From positions 248,001 to 312,000 of the forward strand of contig NZ_PPDE01000008.1 in the NCBI RefSeq assembly GCF_002959915.1: a stretch of DNA of 64,000 nucleotides. Reading direction: 5' to 3'. How positions within the stretch are numbered: the stretch's first letter is position 1; every line of letters starts with the position of its first letter. The notes beneath the pieces were generated by a model. That model made no database searches and had not been told where the DNA came from. It worked only from the letters and a program-made list of their open reading frames with translations. Positions 26,203-34,851 of the stretch are shown in pieces. Both the position numbers and the translations under genes were made by a program. The DNA is from Veillonella atypica KON (GTDB taxonomy: Bacteria; Bacillota; Negativicutes; Veillonellales; Veillonellaceae).

Positions 26203-27279
26203 ATGATTACTAGAAAACCAACAAATGGTATCTATGTAGGCAATGTAAAAATTGGCGACTATGCACCTGTTAGTATTCAGTCAATGATTACTACTGATCC
26301 TGTACATACGGAAAAGGCGATTGCTGAAATCAATCGATTAGCGGATGCTGGTTGTGAATTAGTTCGAGTTGCAGTTCCTACAATGGAATCTGCAAAAGCA
26401 TTAAAAGCGGTACGTGCAGGAATAACCATTCCTCTTATAGCAGATATTCATTTTGATTATAAATTAGCATTAGAAGCCATTGATAATAATGTAGATGGCC
26501 TTCGAATTAATCCAGGCAATATCGGTGGAGAGGATAAGGTGTTGGCCGTTATTGAAAAGGCTAAACCTAAGCAAATTCCAATTCGTATTGGTGTCAATGC
26601 AGGTTCTTTACCACAACATATATTAGACGCTTATGGAGGTCATCCAACAGCTGATGGTATGGTTGAGACCGCATTGGAACACGTACGTATTTTAGAGAAA
26701 TTGGACTATAAACAAATGAAGATTTCTATTAAAGCTACCGAAGTACCACTTATGGTAGAAGCTTATAGAAAGCTTTCAGATAAAATACCATATCCATTGC
26801 ATTTAGGTGTAACTGAGGCTGGTACCATTAAACAAGGTACGATTAAATCGGCTATGGGTATTGGTGCATTGTTATTAGATGGTATCGGTGATACCTTGCG
26901 CGTATCCTTAACAGGTGACCCTATTCATGAAATTGAGGTGGGTAAAAGTATTCTAAGCAATTTAGGTCTTAGAAACTTTGGAGCTACCATGATTTCATGC
27001 CCAACATGCGGTCGTTGCCAAGTTAATTTATTTGATATGGCAAGCATTGTAGAAGAACGTCTAGCATCCATTTCTGCACCTATTAAGGTTGCCGTGATGG
27101 GATGTGTCGTTAATGGACCTGGTGAAGCTAGGGAAGCCGATTTTGGTATTGCCGGTGGCAAAGGTCAAGGTATCGTATTCAGAAAAGGGGAAGTTTTAAA
27201 AACCGTACCCGAATCTGAACTAGTAGATACTTTATTTAGAGAAATAGATCAATATTTAGAAACAATTGATAAGGAGTAA
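26203..27279 (+). CDS. ispG: 4-hydroxy-3-methylbut-2-enyl diphosphate synthase (flavodoxin)
   Basis: IspG is the [4Fe-4S] enzyme for the penultimate MEP-pathway step. The 358-residue protein starts with the TIM-barrel half (VGNVKIGDYAPVSIQSM). The C-terminal domain has the cluster cysteines in SCPTCGRCQVNL and VMGCVVNGPGEA. AGGAG precedes ATG. It sits between rseP and proS in the same order as many Clostridia and Negativicutes. Confidence 0.97.
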   Translation: MITRKPTNGIYVGNVKIGDYAPVSIQSMITTDPVHTEKAIAEINRLADAGCELVRVAVPTMESAKALKAVRAGITIPLIADIHFDYKLALEAIDNNVDGLRINPGNIGGEDKVLAVIEKAKPKQIPIRIGVNAGSLPQHILDAYGGHPTADGMVETALEHVRILEKLDYKQMKISIKATEVPLMVEAYRKLSDKIPYPLHLGVTEAGTIKQGTIKSAMGIGALLLDGIGDTLRVSLTGDPIHEIEVGKSILSNLGLRNFGATMISCPTCGRCQVNLFDMASIVEERLASISAPIKVAVMGCVVNGPGEAREADFGIAGGKGQGIVFRKGEVLKTVPESELVDTLFREIDQYLETIDKE

Positions 27280-27283
27280 TTGT

Positions 27284-29002
27284 ATGTTAGCCAGTAAATT
27301 ATATGCCCCAACATTGCGGGAAGTTCCATCTGATGCAGATGTGGTAAGTCAACAGCTTATGTTGCGCGCAGGTTTTATGCGTAAGGTTGCTAATGGTTTA
27401 TATAGTTTTTTACCTTTGGGCTGGCGAAGCATCAAAAAAATTGAAGCTATCATTCGCGAAGAAATGGACCGTTCTGGTGCACAAGAGATTATGATGCCTA
27501 TTTTGCAACCAGCAGAGATTTGGAAAGAATCTGGTCGTTGGAATGCGTATGGTGCTGAAATGATGCGTATCAATGACCGCCATGATGTGGAGTACTGCTT
27601 AGGACCAACTCATGAAGAAATGATTACAACATTGGTAAAAAATGAAATTAATTCATATCGTCAATTACCAGTTAATCTTTATCAAATCCAAAGTAAATTC
27701 CGCGATGAACGTCGTCCACGATATGGTTTAATGCGTAGCCGCGAATTTATCATGAAGGATGGGTACTCCTTTGACATTGATGATACAGCTGCAGATGTTT
27801 CTTACAAAAATATGTATGATGCATATAGTCGTATTTTTACTCGTTGCGGTCTTACTTTTAGACCTGTAGAAGCAGATAGCGGTGCAATTGGTGGTAGCAA
27901 TACTCATGAATTTATGGCTATTGCTGAAGCCGGTGAAGCAGATATTATTCACTGTTCCGCTTGTGACTATGCAGCGAATATTGAAATCGGTAAACCTGGC
28001 ATTATGAAGCAAGCAGAAGAAGCTTTAAAAGAATTAGAAGTAGTAGATACACCTCATGCATCTACTATTGAAGCTGTTGCAGAAATGCTCAATTTACCTT
28101 TGGAAAAAACTATTAAAGCAGTAGTATATGCTATTGAAGATAAAGTAATTCTAGCTATGGTTCGTGGTGATCATGATGTGAACGAAGTGGCTGTTCAACA
28201 TGCTGTTAATGGTTCTGTAGAGCCTGAAATGGCAACACCTGAACAATTGGAGAAGGTTGGATTGACAGCTGGCTTTATCAGCCCAGTAGGTCTTAAACAA
28301 ACTGATGATTTTGCTATAGTTGTAGATGAATCTGTTATGGAAACTTACAATGTTTGTGGTGGTGCCAATAAAGCTGATGCTCATTACATCAATATCAATC
28401 CTAAACGCGATTTTAATACAGAAGATATTATCGTAGCACCTATTCGTTTGATTACTAAAGACGATGTGTGCCCTGAATGCCATAGTCCTCTAGAATACAG
28501 TAAAGGTATCGAAGTAGGCCAAGTATTTAAGTTAGGTACTAAATATTCTGAAAGTTTACAAGCTACATACCTTGATCAAAATGGTCGTCCTAATGCAATG
28601 GTTATGGGCTGTTATGGTATTGGCGTTAGCCGTACATTAGCTGCAGCTATTGAACAATATCATGATGAAAATGGTATTATTTGGCCTCGTGCTATAGCTC
28701 CATTTGAAGTAGTTATTGTTCCTATTAACGCAAAAGATGAAGCCCTAATGTCCACAAGTACATCTATTTACGATATATTATTAAACAATAAAGTAGATGT
28801 TTTATTAGATGACCGTAAAGATCGGGCTGGTGTTAAGTTTAAAGATGCTGATCTTATTGGCTACCCATTACGTATTACAGTAAGTAAAAATACGTTGGAA
28901 AGTAATGAGGTTGAAATCCGCGTTCGTAAAACAGGTGAAGCTATTAATTGTCCAATCGATGAAGTATCTAACAAGGTACAAGAATTATTGAGCCAATTAT
29001 AA
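27284..29002 (+). CDS. proS: Prolyl-tRNA synthetase
   Basis: A bacterial-type class II synthetase of 572 residues that charges tRNA-Pro. The class II motifs are in the first part: motif 2 region with KFRDERRPRYGLMRSREF near residue 140. The insertion editing domain (about 235-380), which removes Ala-tRNA-Pro, contains KAVVYAIEDKVILAMVRGDHDVN. The C-terminal anticodon-binding domain follows. ATG 27284 has AAGGAG 8 nt upstream and lies 4 nt after ispG. No T-box leader is present because there is no gap. A terminator ends the block. Confidence 0.97.
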   Translation: MLASKLYAPTLREVPSDADVVSQQLMLRAGFMRKVANGLYSFLPLGWRSIKKIEAIIREEMDRSGAQEIMMPILQPAEIWKESGRWNAYGAEMMRINDRHDVEYCLGPTHEEMITTLVKNEINSYRQLPVNLYQIQSKFRDERRPRYGLMRSREFIMKDGYSFDIDDTAADVSYKNMYDAYSRIFTRCGLTFRPVEADSGAIGGSNTHEFMAIAEAGEADIIHCSACDYAANIEIGKPGIMKQAEEALKELEVVDTPHASTIEAVAEMLNLPLEKTIKAVVYAIEDKVILAMVRGDHDVNEVAVQHAVNGSVEPEMATPEQLEKVGLTAGFISPVGLKQTDDFAIVVDESVMETYNVCGGANKADAHYININPKRDFNTEDIIVAPIRLITKDDVCPECHSPLEYSKGIEVGQVFKLGTKYSESLQATYLDQNGRPNAMVMGCYGIGVSRTLAAAIEQYHDENGIIWPRAIAPFEVVIVPINAKDEALMSTSTSIYDILLNNKVDVLLDDRKDRAGVKFKDADLIGYPLRITVSKNTLESNEVEIRVRKTGEAINCPIDEVSNKVQELLSQL

Positions 29003-29004
29003 TT

Positions 29005-29046
29005 AAATTGCGATTCTAGTGAAAGCTCATTGGAATCGCAATTTTT
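29005..29046 (+). terminator. Intrinsic terminator after proS
   Basis: AAATTGCGATTC (29005-29016) pairs with GAATCGCAATTT (29033-29044), with further T residues. The 16-nt loop can pair further inside. It closes the pyrH-to-proS block. Confidence 0.8.
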
Positions 29047-29113
29047 ATATTTATATATATGTGAATTCATTTAATTTCATATTGAAAACTTTTAGTTAAT
29101 ACCTTGTAAAAAC

Positions 29114-29142
29114 TTGAATAAACAAACGGAATAAGTCATAAT
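29114..29142 (+). promoter_or_regulatory. Promoter for the PHP-phosphatase operon
   Basis: TTGAAT (29114-29119), 17-nt spacer, CATAAT (29137-29142). It lies about 35 nt before the start codon and directly after the proS terminator. Confidence 0.6.
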
Positions 29143-29178
29143 AAAATGATAGGGTAATGTAATAATTTGGAGGTAATT

Positions 29179-30003
29179 ATGCGTGTAGATTTTCATATGC
29201 ATTCTACATTTTCTGATGGTGTAGAAACACCAGAACAGCTATTACAACATGCTATTGAAGCTGATTTGAAAATGATTGCATTAACTGATCACGATGAAAT
29301 TGCTGGTATAGATGTAATGTTACAAAATAATAGTTCTATTCAAATTATTACAGGTTGTGAGTTCAGTGGTCACTATAAAGGTAAGGATATTCATATCTTA
29401 GGTTATGGATTTAATCATCATGATGAAGGATTACGGAAATTCATTGAATTTTTTAAAGAAAAACGTGAATCAAGAATAAAAGAAATTATTAGTCGATGTA
29501 TTGCTCATGGCTATGATATTTCTTTTTCTGAATTACAAAATTTATATCCAAATACTAAGTCCTATGGTAGACCACATGTTGCTAGATTATTAATAGATCA
29601 TGGCTATGCCAAAGATGTACAAGATGTATTTGATGGTATATTAAATTCAAAAAGCCCTTGTTATATACCTAAAGTAAAATTAGAAGTACCAGAAATATTA
29701 GATATTATTCATAATGCAAATGGCCTAGCTGTATTAGCGCATCCCAAATTAGTCCGTAATGATGAGTATGTTGCGGAACTATTAAACTATAGTTTTGATG
29801 GTGTAGAAGTATATCATTCTAAACATGATTATGATGATGAAGTAAAATATTTAACCATGGCAAAAGAACGAAATTTATTTGTTACAGGTGGATCTGATTA
29901 TCATGGAATACCTAATCGATACCCTTATCATTTAGGTGAATATGTTGTAGATAGTAATCTAATAAATCAATTTATTGAACGCATACGTTGTATATCAGCG
30001 TAA
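29179..30003 (+). CDS. PHP-domain phosphoesterase
   Basis: A 274-residue PHP-family metal hydrolase, of the type related to 3',5'-nucleoside bisphosphate phosphatase / RNase AM (YciV). The four PHP motifs are visible: DFHMHSTFSDG, LTDHDEIAG, VLAHPKLV and GGSDYHG, giving the His/Asp ligands for a trinuclear metal site. It begins at ATG 29179, 5 nt after GGAGG; the in-frame TTG upstream lacks a site. The substrate is not certain: nucleotide pAp or short RNA 5' ends are likely from the family. It precedes a P-loop protein by 20 nt. Confidence 0.85.
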   Translation: MRVDFHMHSTFSDGVETPEQLLQHAIEADLKMIALTDHDEIAGIDVMLQNNSSIQIITGCEFSGHYKGKDIHILGYGFNHHDEGLRKFIEFFKEKRESRIKEIISRCIAHGYDISFSELQNLYPNTKSYGRPHVARLLIDHGYAKDVQDVFDGILNSKSPCYIPKVKLEVPEILDIIHNANGLAVLAHPKLVRNDEYVAELLNYSFDGVEVYHSKHDYDDEVKYLTMAKERNLFVTGGSDYHGIPNRYPYHLGEYVVDSNLINQFIERIRCISA

Positions 30004-30023
30004 TTATAGATGTGAGGTGTACT

Positions 30024-30902
30024 ATGGAAGTTATTGCTTTTGTAGGTGGTAGTGGGACCGGTAAAAGTCATCGGGCTCTCGTACTAGCTCATGAAAATAG
30101 TGTGGAATGCATTATTGATGATGGTATTTTAATTCATGATAATAAAATCGTAGCTGGCTTTTCTGCCAAAAAAGAATCTAGCCGGTTAAAGGCTGTTCGT
30201 CGTGCTATATTTCAAGATCCTGTTCAAGTTAAAGAGGTTCGTAGTCAATTAGATGCGATAAATCCTAATCGATTGATGATTATTGGTACATCCGATAATA
30301 TGGTCAAAAAAATTACTAAGGCATTGGGGCTTCAAGAACCAGATCGATATATTCGTATTGAAGATGTGGCAACCCCTAAAGAAATTGAAAAAGCACAGTA
30401 TGCTCGTTTAAAAGAAGGTAAGCATATTATTCCTGTGCCAACCATGGAATTAAAGCCTCACTTTAAAGGATATCTTATCGATCCAATTAAGACGATTTGG
30501 AGACGACGTACATTGCGTAAACAAGATCCTGATAAAATTGGTCAAATTGGATCTGAAGGCTTTGAACGTTCCGTTGTTAGACCAGCCTTTAGTTATTATG
30601 GTCGTCTAACATTTGATGATGATGTCATCATTAAATTAATTAGAAATGGCCTAAAAAAGGTTCCTGGTGTTGATGCCTCATCAGACATCGCTTTCAAAAA
30701 GAGCTCTAAAGGGCAGAATGGTTTAATATTAGATATGTCAGTTGTTATAGAACAAGGTCATCCCGTTAAACCAATGATGCAACAGGTACAAAAATCTGTA
30801 CGCAACGAATTAGAATATATTACGGGCATGTCTGTAGAGCGAATGTCTATAAAAGTAAAAAATATTGTAGAAACAAAACGTAAGATTATAAAACATATTT
30901 AG
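30024..30902 (+). CDS. P-loop protein with C-terminal Asp23/Gls24-like domain
   Basis: A 292-residue protein with Walker A FVGGSGTGKSHRAL at the N-terminus, followed by IDDGILIHDNKIVAG. The C-terminal part (about 195-285) resembles the Asp23/Gls24 (alkaline shock) domain, with RLTFDDDVIIKLIRNGLKKV and the tail VERMSIKVKNI. I know no experimental role for this combination. It is cytosolic by sequence. GAGGTGT precedes ATG 30024. It lies between the PHP gene and miaB with short gaps, so it is probably co-transcribed. ATP or GTP binding is inferred from the P-loop only. Confidence 0.75.
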   Translation: MEVIAFVGGSGTGKSHRALVLAHENSVECIIDDGILIHDNKIVAGFSAKKESSRLKAVRRAIFQDPVQVKEVRSQLDAINPNRLMIIGTSDNMVKKITKALGLQEPDRYIRIEDVATPKEIEKAQYARLKEGKHIIPVPTMELKPHFKGYLIDPIKTIWRRRTLRKQDPDKIGQIGSEGFERSVVRPAFSYYGRLTFDDDVIIKLIRNGLKKVPGVDASSDIAFKKSSKGQNGLILDMSVVIEQGHPVKPMMQQVQKSVRNELEYITGMSVERMSIKVKNIVETKRKIIKHI

Positions 30903-30910
30903 GAGATAGA

Positions 30911-32227
30911 ATGAAGTCATATTATATATATACCTATGGTTGTCAAATGAATACCGCTGATTCTGAGCGTCTTTCACATCAACTTGAAATAGTAGGTTAT
31001 ATACCGACCGATGATGTAGAATCGGCAGATTTAATATTATTGAATACCTGTGCAGTACGTGAAACGGCAGAAACGAAAGTATTTGGTCGTATCGGTGAAT
31101 TAAAACGTTTAAAACAAAAAAATAAAAATTTGATCATTGCTATTACAGGTTGTATGGCACAAAAAAATCAAGCTGAAATGTTTAAACGCGCACCTCATAT
31201 CGATATTGTCCTAGGTACTCATAATATTCAACATATTAATGAAATGATTGCTGAGGTTCAACGTACCCATAAGCATCAAATCAATGTTGACATGGATAAT
31301 ACAGTACTTCCAGAATTACAGGCAAAACCTAATGGTACATTTTTTGCTTGGGTACCGATTATGAATGGTTGTAATAAATTTTGTACTTATTGCATCGTTC
31401 CTCATGTGCGCGGTCGCGAAATTAGCCGTCCCGTAGAAGCAATTGTAAAAGAAGTAACAGAGTTGGGTGCAAAAGGGTTTAAGGAAATTACGTTGTTAGG
31501 ACAAAATGTAAATTCCTATGGCTTAGATTTTAAAGATGGTACCGATTTTGGCACATTAGTAGATGCCCTTGATCATATCCCAGGCATCGAACGTATTCGT
31601 TATATGACGAGTCATCCTCAAGATATGACCAAATCAATGATTGATGCATTGGGGCGCTCTAGTAATATCGTTACGCATTTACATTTACCAATTCAATCCG
31701 GTTCTGATAGAATTTTAAAGAAGATGAATCGCCATTATACGGTGGAACATTATAAAGAATTATTATCCTACTGTAGAGAGAAAATTAAAAATGTAGTTGT
31801 AACAACCGATATAATCGTAGGTTTTCCTGGGGAGACTGAGGAAGATTTTGAACAGACGCTTCAATTATTAAAAGATGTTCGCTACGATATGGCTTATACT
31901 TTTATTTACTCTAAACGGTCTGGTACGCCTGCTGCTACCATGGATGAGCAAGTTCCAGAAGAAGTAAAACGCGTTCGTCTACAACAATTGATGGATATTC
32001 AAAATGAAATTTCTTTAGAACTCAATAAAACTATGGAAGGCAAAGTATTTGATATTATTGTAGAAGGTCCAAGTGCTAAAGATGAAACCATGTGGTTCGG
32101 TCGTACGTCCGGGAATAAGATGGTACTATTCCCAAAAGATGATGAGTTAACTATCGGTGATACTGTACCAGCCTATATTGATAAAGCACAAACATGGGTC
32201 TGCTACGGTACCATTCAAAAGGGGTAA
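30911..32227 (+). CDS. miaB: tRNA-2-methylthio-N6-dimethylallyladenosine synthase
   Basis: MiaB adds the methylthio group to i6A37 of tRNA. The 438-residue protein has the three parts of the family. The UPF0004 domain has YTYGCQMNTADSERL and further Cys for the auxiliary cluster. The radical-SAM domain has CNKFCTYCIVPH near residue 155. A C-terminal TRAM domain follows. AGGAG precedes ATG. miaA, which makes the i6A substrate, is encoded in the same series after mutS and mutL, a widespread grouping. Confidence 0.95.
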   Translation: MKSYYIYTYGCQMNTADSERLSHQLEIVGYIPTDDVESADLILLNTCAVRETAETKVFGRIGELKRLKQKNKNLIIAITGCMAQKNQAEMFKRAPHIDIVLGTHNIQHINEMIAEVQRTHKHQINVDMDNTVLPELQAKPNGTFFAWVPIMNGCNKFCTYCIVPHVRGREISRPVEAIVKEVTELGAKGFKEITLLGQNVNSYGLDFKDGTDFGTLVDALDHIPGIERIRYMTSHPQDMTKSMIDALGRSSNIVTHLHLPIQSGSDRILKKMNRHYTVEHYKELLSYCREKIKNVVVTTDIIVGFPGETEEDFEQTLQLLKDVRYDMAYTFIYSKRSGTPAATMDEQVPEEVKRVRLQQLMDIQNEISLELNKTMEGKVFDIIVEGPSAKDETMWFGRTSGNKMVLFPKDDELTIGDTVPAYIDKAQTWVCYGTIQKG

Positions 32228-32229
32228 GA

Positions 32230-34851
32230 ATGGCAAAAAAAGTAACACCAATGATGGAACAATATTTAGATATTAAATCGCGACATAGCGATGAGCTTCT
32301 ATTTTTCCGACTTGGTGATTTTTATGAATTATTTAATGAAGATGCATTAATTGCATCTCGAGAATTGAATATTACCTTAACAGGTAGACCAACAGGCAAT
32401 GAGGAACGAACACCTATGTGTGGCGTTCCTTTTCATGCTGCTGAAAGTTACATAGAAACTTTGGTTAAAAAAGGGTATAAGGTCGCTATTTGTGAACAAT
32501 TAGAGGACCCTAAGGCCGTAAAAGGCATCGTTAAGCGGGATGTTATCCAAGTCATTACACCGGGAACCGTAATGACAGAAAATGGTAATGATGCACGGAG
32601 TAATAACTTTTTAGCTCTATTCTATTTAGTTAAAGAGGCTTGGATTCTTGTATTCTCCGATGTATCTACGGGTGAGGTCATTTGGGATCGTGTACCTCAA
32701 GACAATATAAGTCAAATATATGATTCTCTTAGCATGTATAGACCTGCTGAAATCATTGTTCCTGAAGGAACTATTTTGCCACAATCTATCGTTGATTTCA
32801 TTCATAATCAATTTAATAATGTAGTATTGTCTCCATTTACTTCCTTTGAAAGTGTAGATTTTGCATGTAAACTTGCAAATAATCACTTTCAAGATATGGG
32901 CCTTATGGAGGAAGATGTATTAGCTGCATTAGGCTTTATGCTCTTATATTTACAAGATGTAATTAAAACAGAAATAGCCCATATTAATTATGTTCATCAG
33001 ATGGATGTAGGCAATCGTTTGATTCTAGATACATCCTCATTGCGTCATCTTGAGATTACACACAACTTGCGGGATGGCGGTGTAAAGGGGACTTTATTAG
33101 ATGTGCTCGACAGAACATTAACACCTATGGGGGCCCGTTTATTAAAACAATGGTTGGAAAGCCCTCTTACGGATATATCTACTATTCAACGACGTCAAGC
33201 TGCTGTTGCGGAACTCATATCTCGCAATGGTGAAAGATGCGAAATTCAAGGTTATTTAGATTGTATTTATGATTTTGAGCGTATCGTAGGTCGTATTGAA
33301 ACAGGTTCTGTATCGCCTCGCGATTTTACATCGCTTCGTGAATCCCTCCAAGTATTACCGCAAATTAAGAATCTTCTTAAAGAATTTTCTGGCCTTTCAT
33401 TGTCATCTATTAATACTCGCATTGATCATCATGCTGATATATATGATTTATTGAATCGAGCTATCGCAGAACAACCAGCATTAACATTGAAAGATGGACG
33501 CGTAATTCGGGATGGCTATAACGAAGAATTAGATGAACTACGATCCTTAGCCACCAATAGTGAGGTTTGGCTTCAAAAGTTAGAGGATAAGGCCAGAGAA
33601 GAAACAGGCCTCAAACTAAAAACAAAATATAATAAGGTTTTTGGATATTTCTTTGAAGTAAGTAAATCTCAAATTGATAAGGTACCGGCCTATTTTATTC
33701 GGAAACAAACCACAGTCAATGCAGAGCGTTATATTACACCTGATTTAAAAGAATTTGAAATTAAAATTCTAAGTGCCAAGGAAAAAATTGTTTCCTTAGA
33801 ACAACAGCTCTATCAAGATTTACGCGATCAAATCAAAGGCGTTATTAAAAAGGTTCAGGAAACAGCTAGAGCTTTGGCAGAACTGGATGTACTTGCATCA
33901 TTAGCGACTGTTGCCTATGAGTCTAACTATATTTGCCCGAATATCGTTATGAATGGTCAAATTAATATTCGTGATGGTCGTCATCCGGTGATAGAAAAAT
34001 TCTTAAAAAGAGAGGTTTTTGTTCCTAATGATGTAGTACTCAACCATGATGATGAAGAATTTATGCTTATAACTGGACCTAATATGGCTGGTAAATCTAC
34101 CTATATGAGACAAGTTGCGATACTTATGATTATGGCTCAAATTGGGTCATTCATTCCTGCTAGAGAGGCCACTATTTCTCCTGTAGATCGCGTATTTACA
34201 CGTGTAGGTGCTAGTGATGATATTTCTACAGGTCAAAGTACATTTATGGTAGAAATGAAAGAGGTTGCTTATATTCTTGAAAATGCTACCTCTAAGAGTT
34301 TAATTATTCTTGATGAAATCGGTCGTGGTACCAGTACCTTTGATGGTTTAAGTATCGCACAAGCCGTGGTAGAACATATTTGTAAACATATTCATGCAAA
34401 AACATTGTTTGCTACACATTACCATGAATTGATACCTTTGGAGGACGTATACCCTCGTTTGAAGAATTACACGGTAGCTGTAAAGGAGAAAGGAAAAGAT
34501 ATTGCCTTTTTACGCCGTATTATTAGAGGTGGTGCCGATAGGAGCTATGGTATTCACGTAGCAAAATTAGCAGGTTTACCAGCTCAAGTATTGAAACGAG
34601 CGGAAGTGATTCTTGAATCCTTAGAGGAACAAAATACCGACACCGATGATTTAAATAATCGCGTTATAACATCAGATTCTGTTGTTAAGTATACTAAACC
34701 ATCTATCGAACAAGATGATTTTGGCAATTTATTCACCCATTCTGTTGTGGATTCCTTGTTGGCTATAGATGTGAATACGATGACACCTATAGAGGCGCTA
34801 AATGCAATTCATCAGTTACAAGCAGAGGCGCGTAATGGAGGCGGTAAATAA
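32230..34851 (+). CDS. mutS: DNA mismatch repair protein MutS
   Basis: MutS recognises mismatches and small loops. The 873-residue protein has the N-terminal mismatch-binding motif FFRLGDFYELFNEDA (Phe-x-Glu within GDFYE). The ATPase domain carries Walker A GPNMAGKSTYMRQV near residue 620, and Walker B with DEIGRGTSTFDG near residue 697. The start ATG 32230 follows AAAAGGGG. The stop overlaps the mutL ATG by one base (TAATG). miaB precedes it by 2 nt. Confidence 0.97.
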   Translation: MAKKVTPMMEQYLDIKSRHSDELLFFRLGDFYELFNEDALIASRELNITLTGRPTGNEERTPMCGVPFHAAESYIETLVKKGYKVAICEQLEDPKAVKGIVKRDVIQVITPGTVMTENGNDARSNNFLALFYLVKEAWILVFSDVSTGEVIWDRVPQDNISQIYDSLSMYRPAEIIVPEGTILPQSIVDFIHNQFNNVVLSPFTSFESVDFACKLANNHFQDMGLMEEDVLAALGFMLLYLQDVIKTEIAHINYVHQMDVGNRLILDTSSLRHLEITHNLRDGGVKGTLLDVLDRTLTPMGARLLKQWLESPLTDISTIQRRQAAVAELISRNGERCEIQGYLDCIYDFERIVGRIETGSVSPRDFTSLRESLQVLPQIKNLLKEFSGLSLSSINTRIDHHADIYDLLNRAIAEQPALTLKDGRVIRDGYNEELDELRSLATNSEVWLQKLEDKAREETGLKLKTKYNKVFGYFFEVSKSQIDKVPAYFIRKQTTVNAERYITPDLKEFEIKILSAKEKIVSLEQQLYQDLRDQIKGVIKKVQETARALAELDVLASLATVAYESNYICPNIVMNGQINIRDGRHPVIEKFLKREVFVPNDVVLNHDDEEFMLITGPNMAGKSTYMRQVAILMIMAQIGSFIPAREATISPVDRVFTRVGASDDISTGQSTFMVEMKEVAYILENATSKSLIILDEIGRGTSTFDGLSIAQAVVEHICKHIHAKTLFATHYHELIPLEDVYPRLKNYTVAVKEKGKDIAFLRRIIRGGADRSYGIHVAKLAGLPAQVLKRAEVILESLEEQNTDTDDLNNRVITSDSVVKYTKPSIEQDDFGNLFTHSVVDSLLAIDVNTMTPIEALNAIHQLQAEARNGGGK

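Noticed and set aside
27266-27283. T-box leader for proS
   Set aside because: There is no untranslated region: proS starts 4 nt after ispG.
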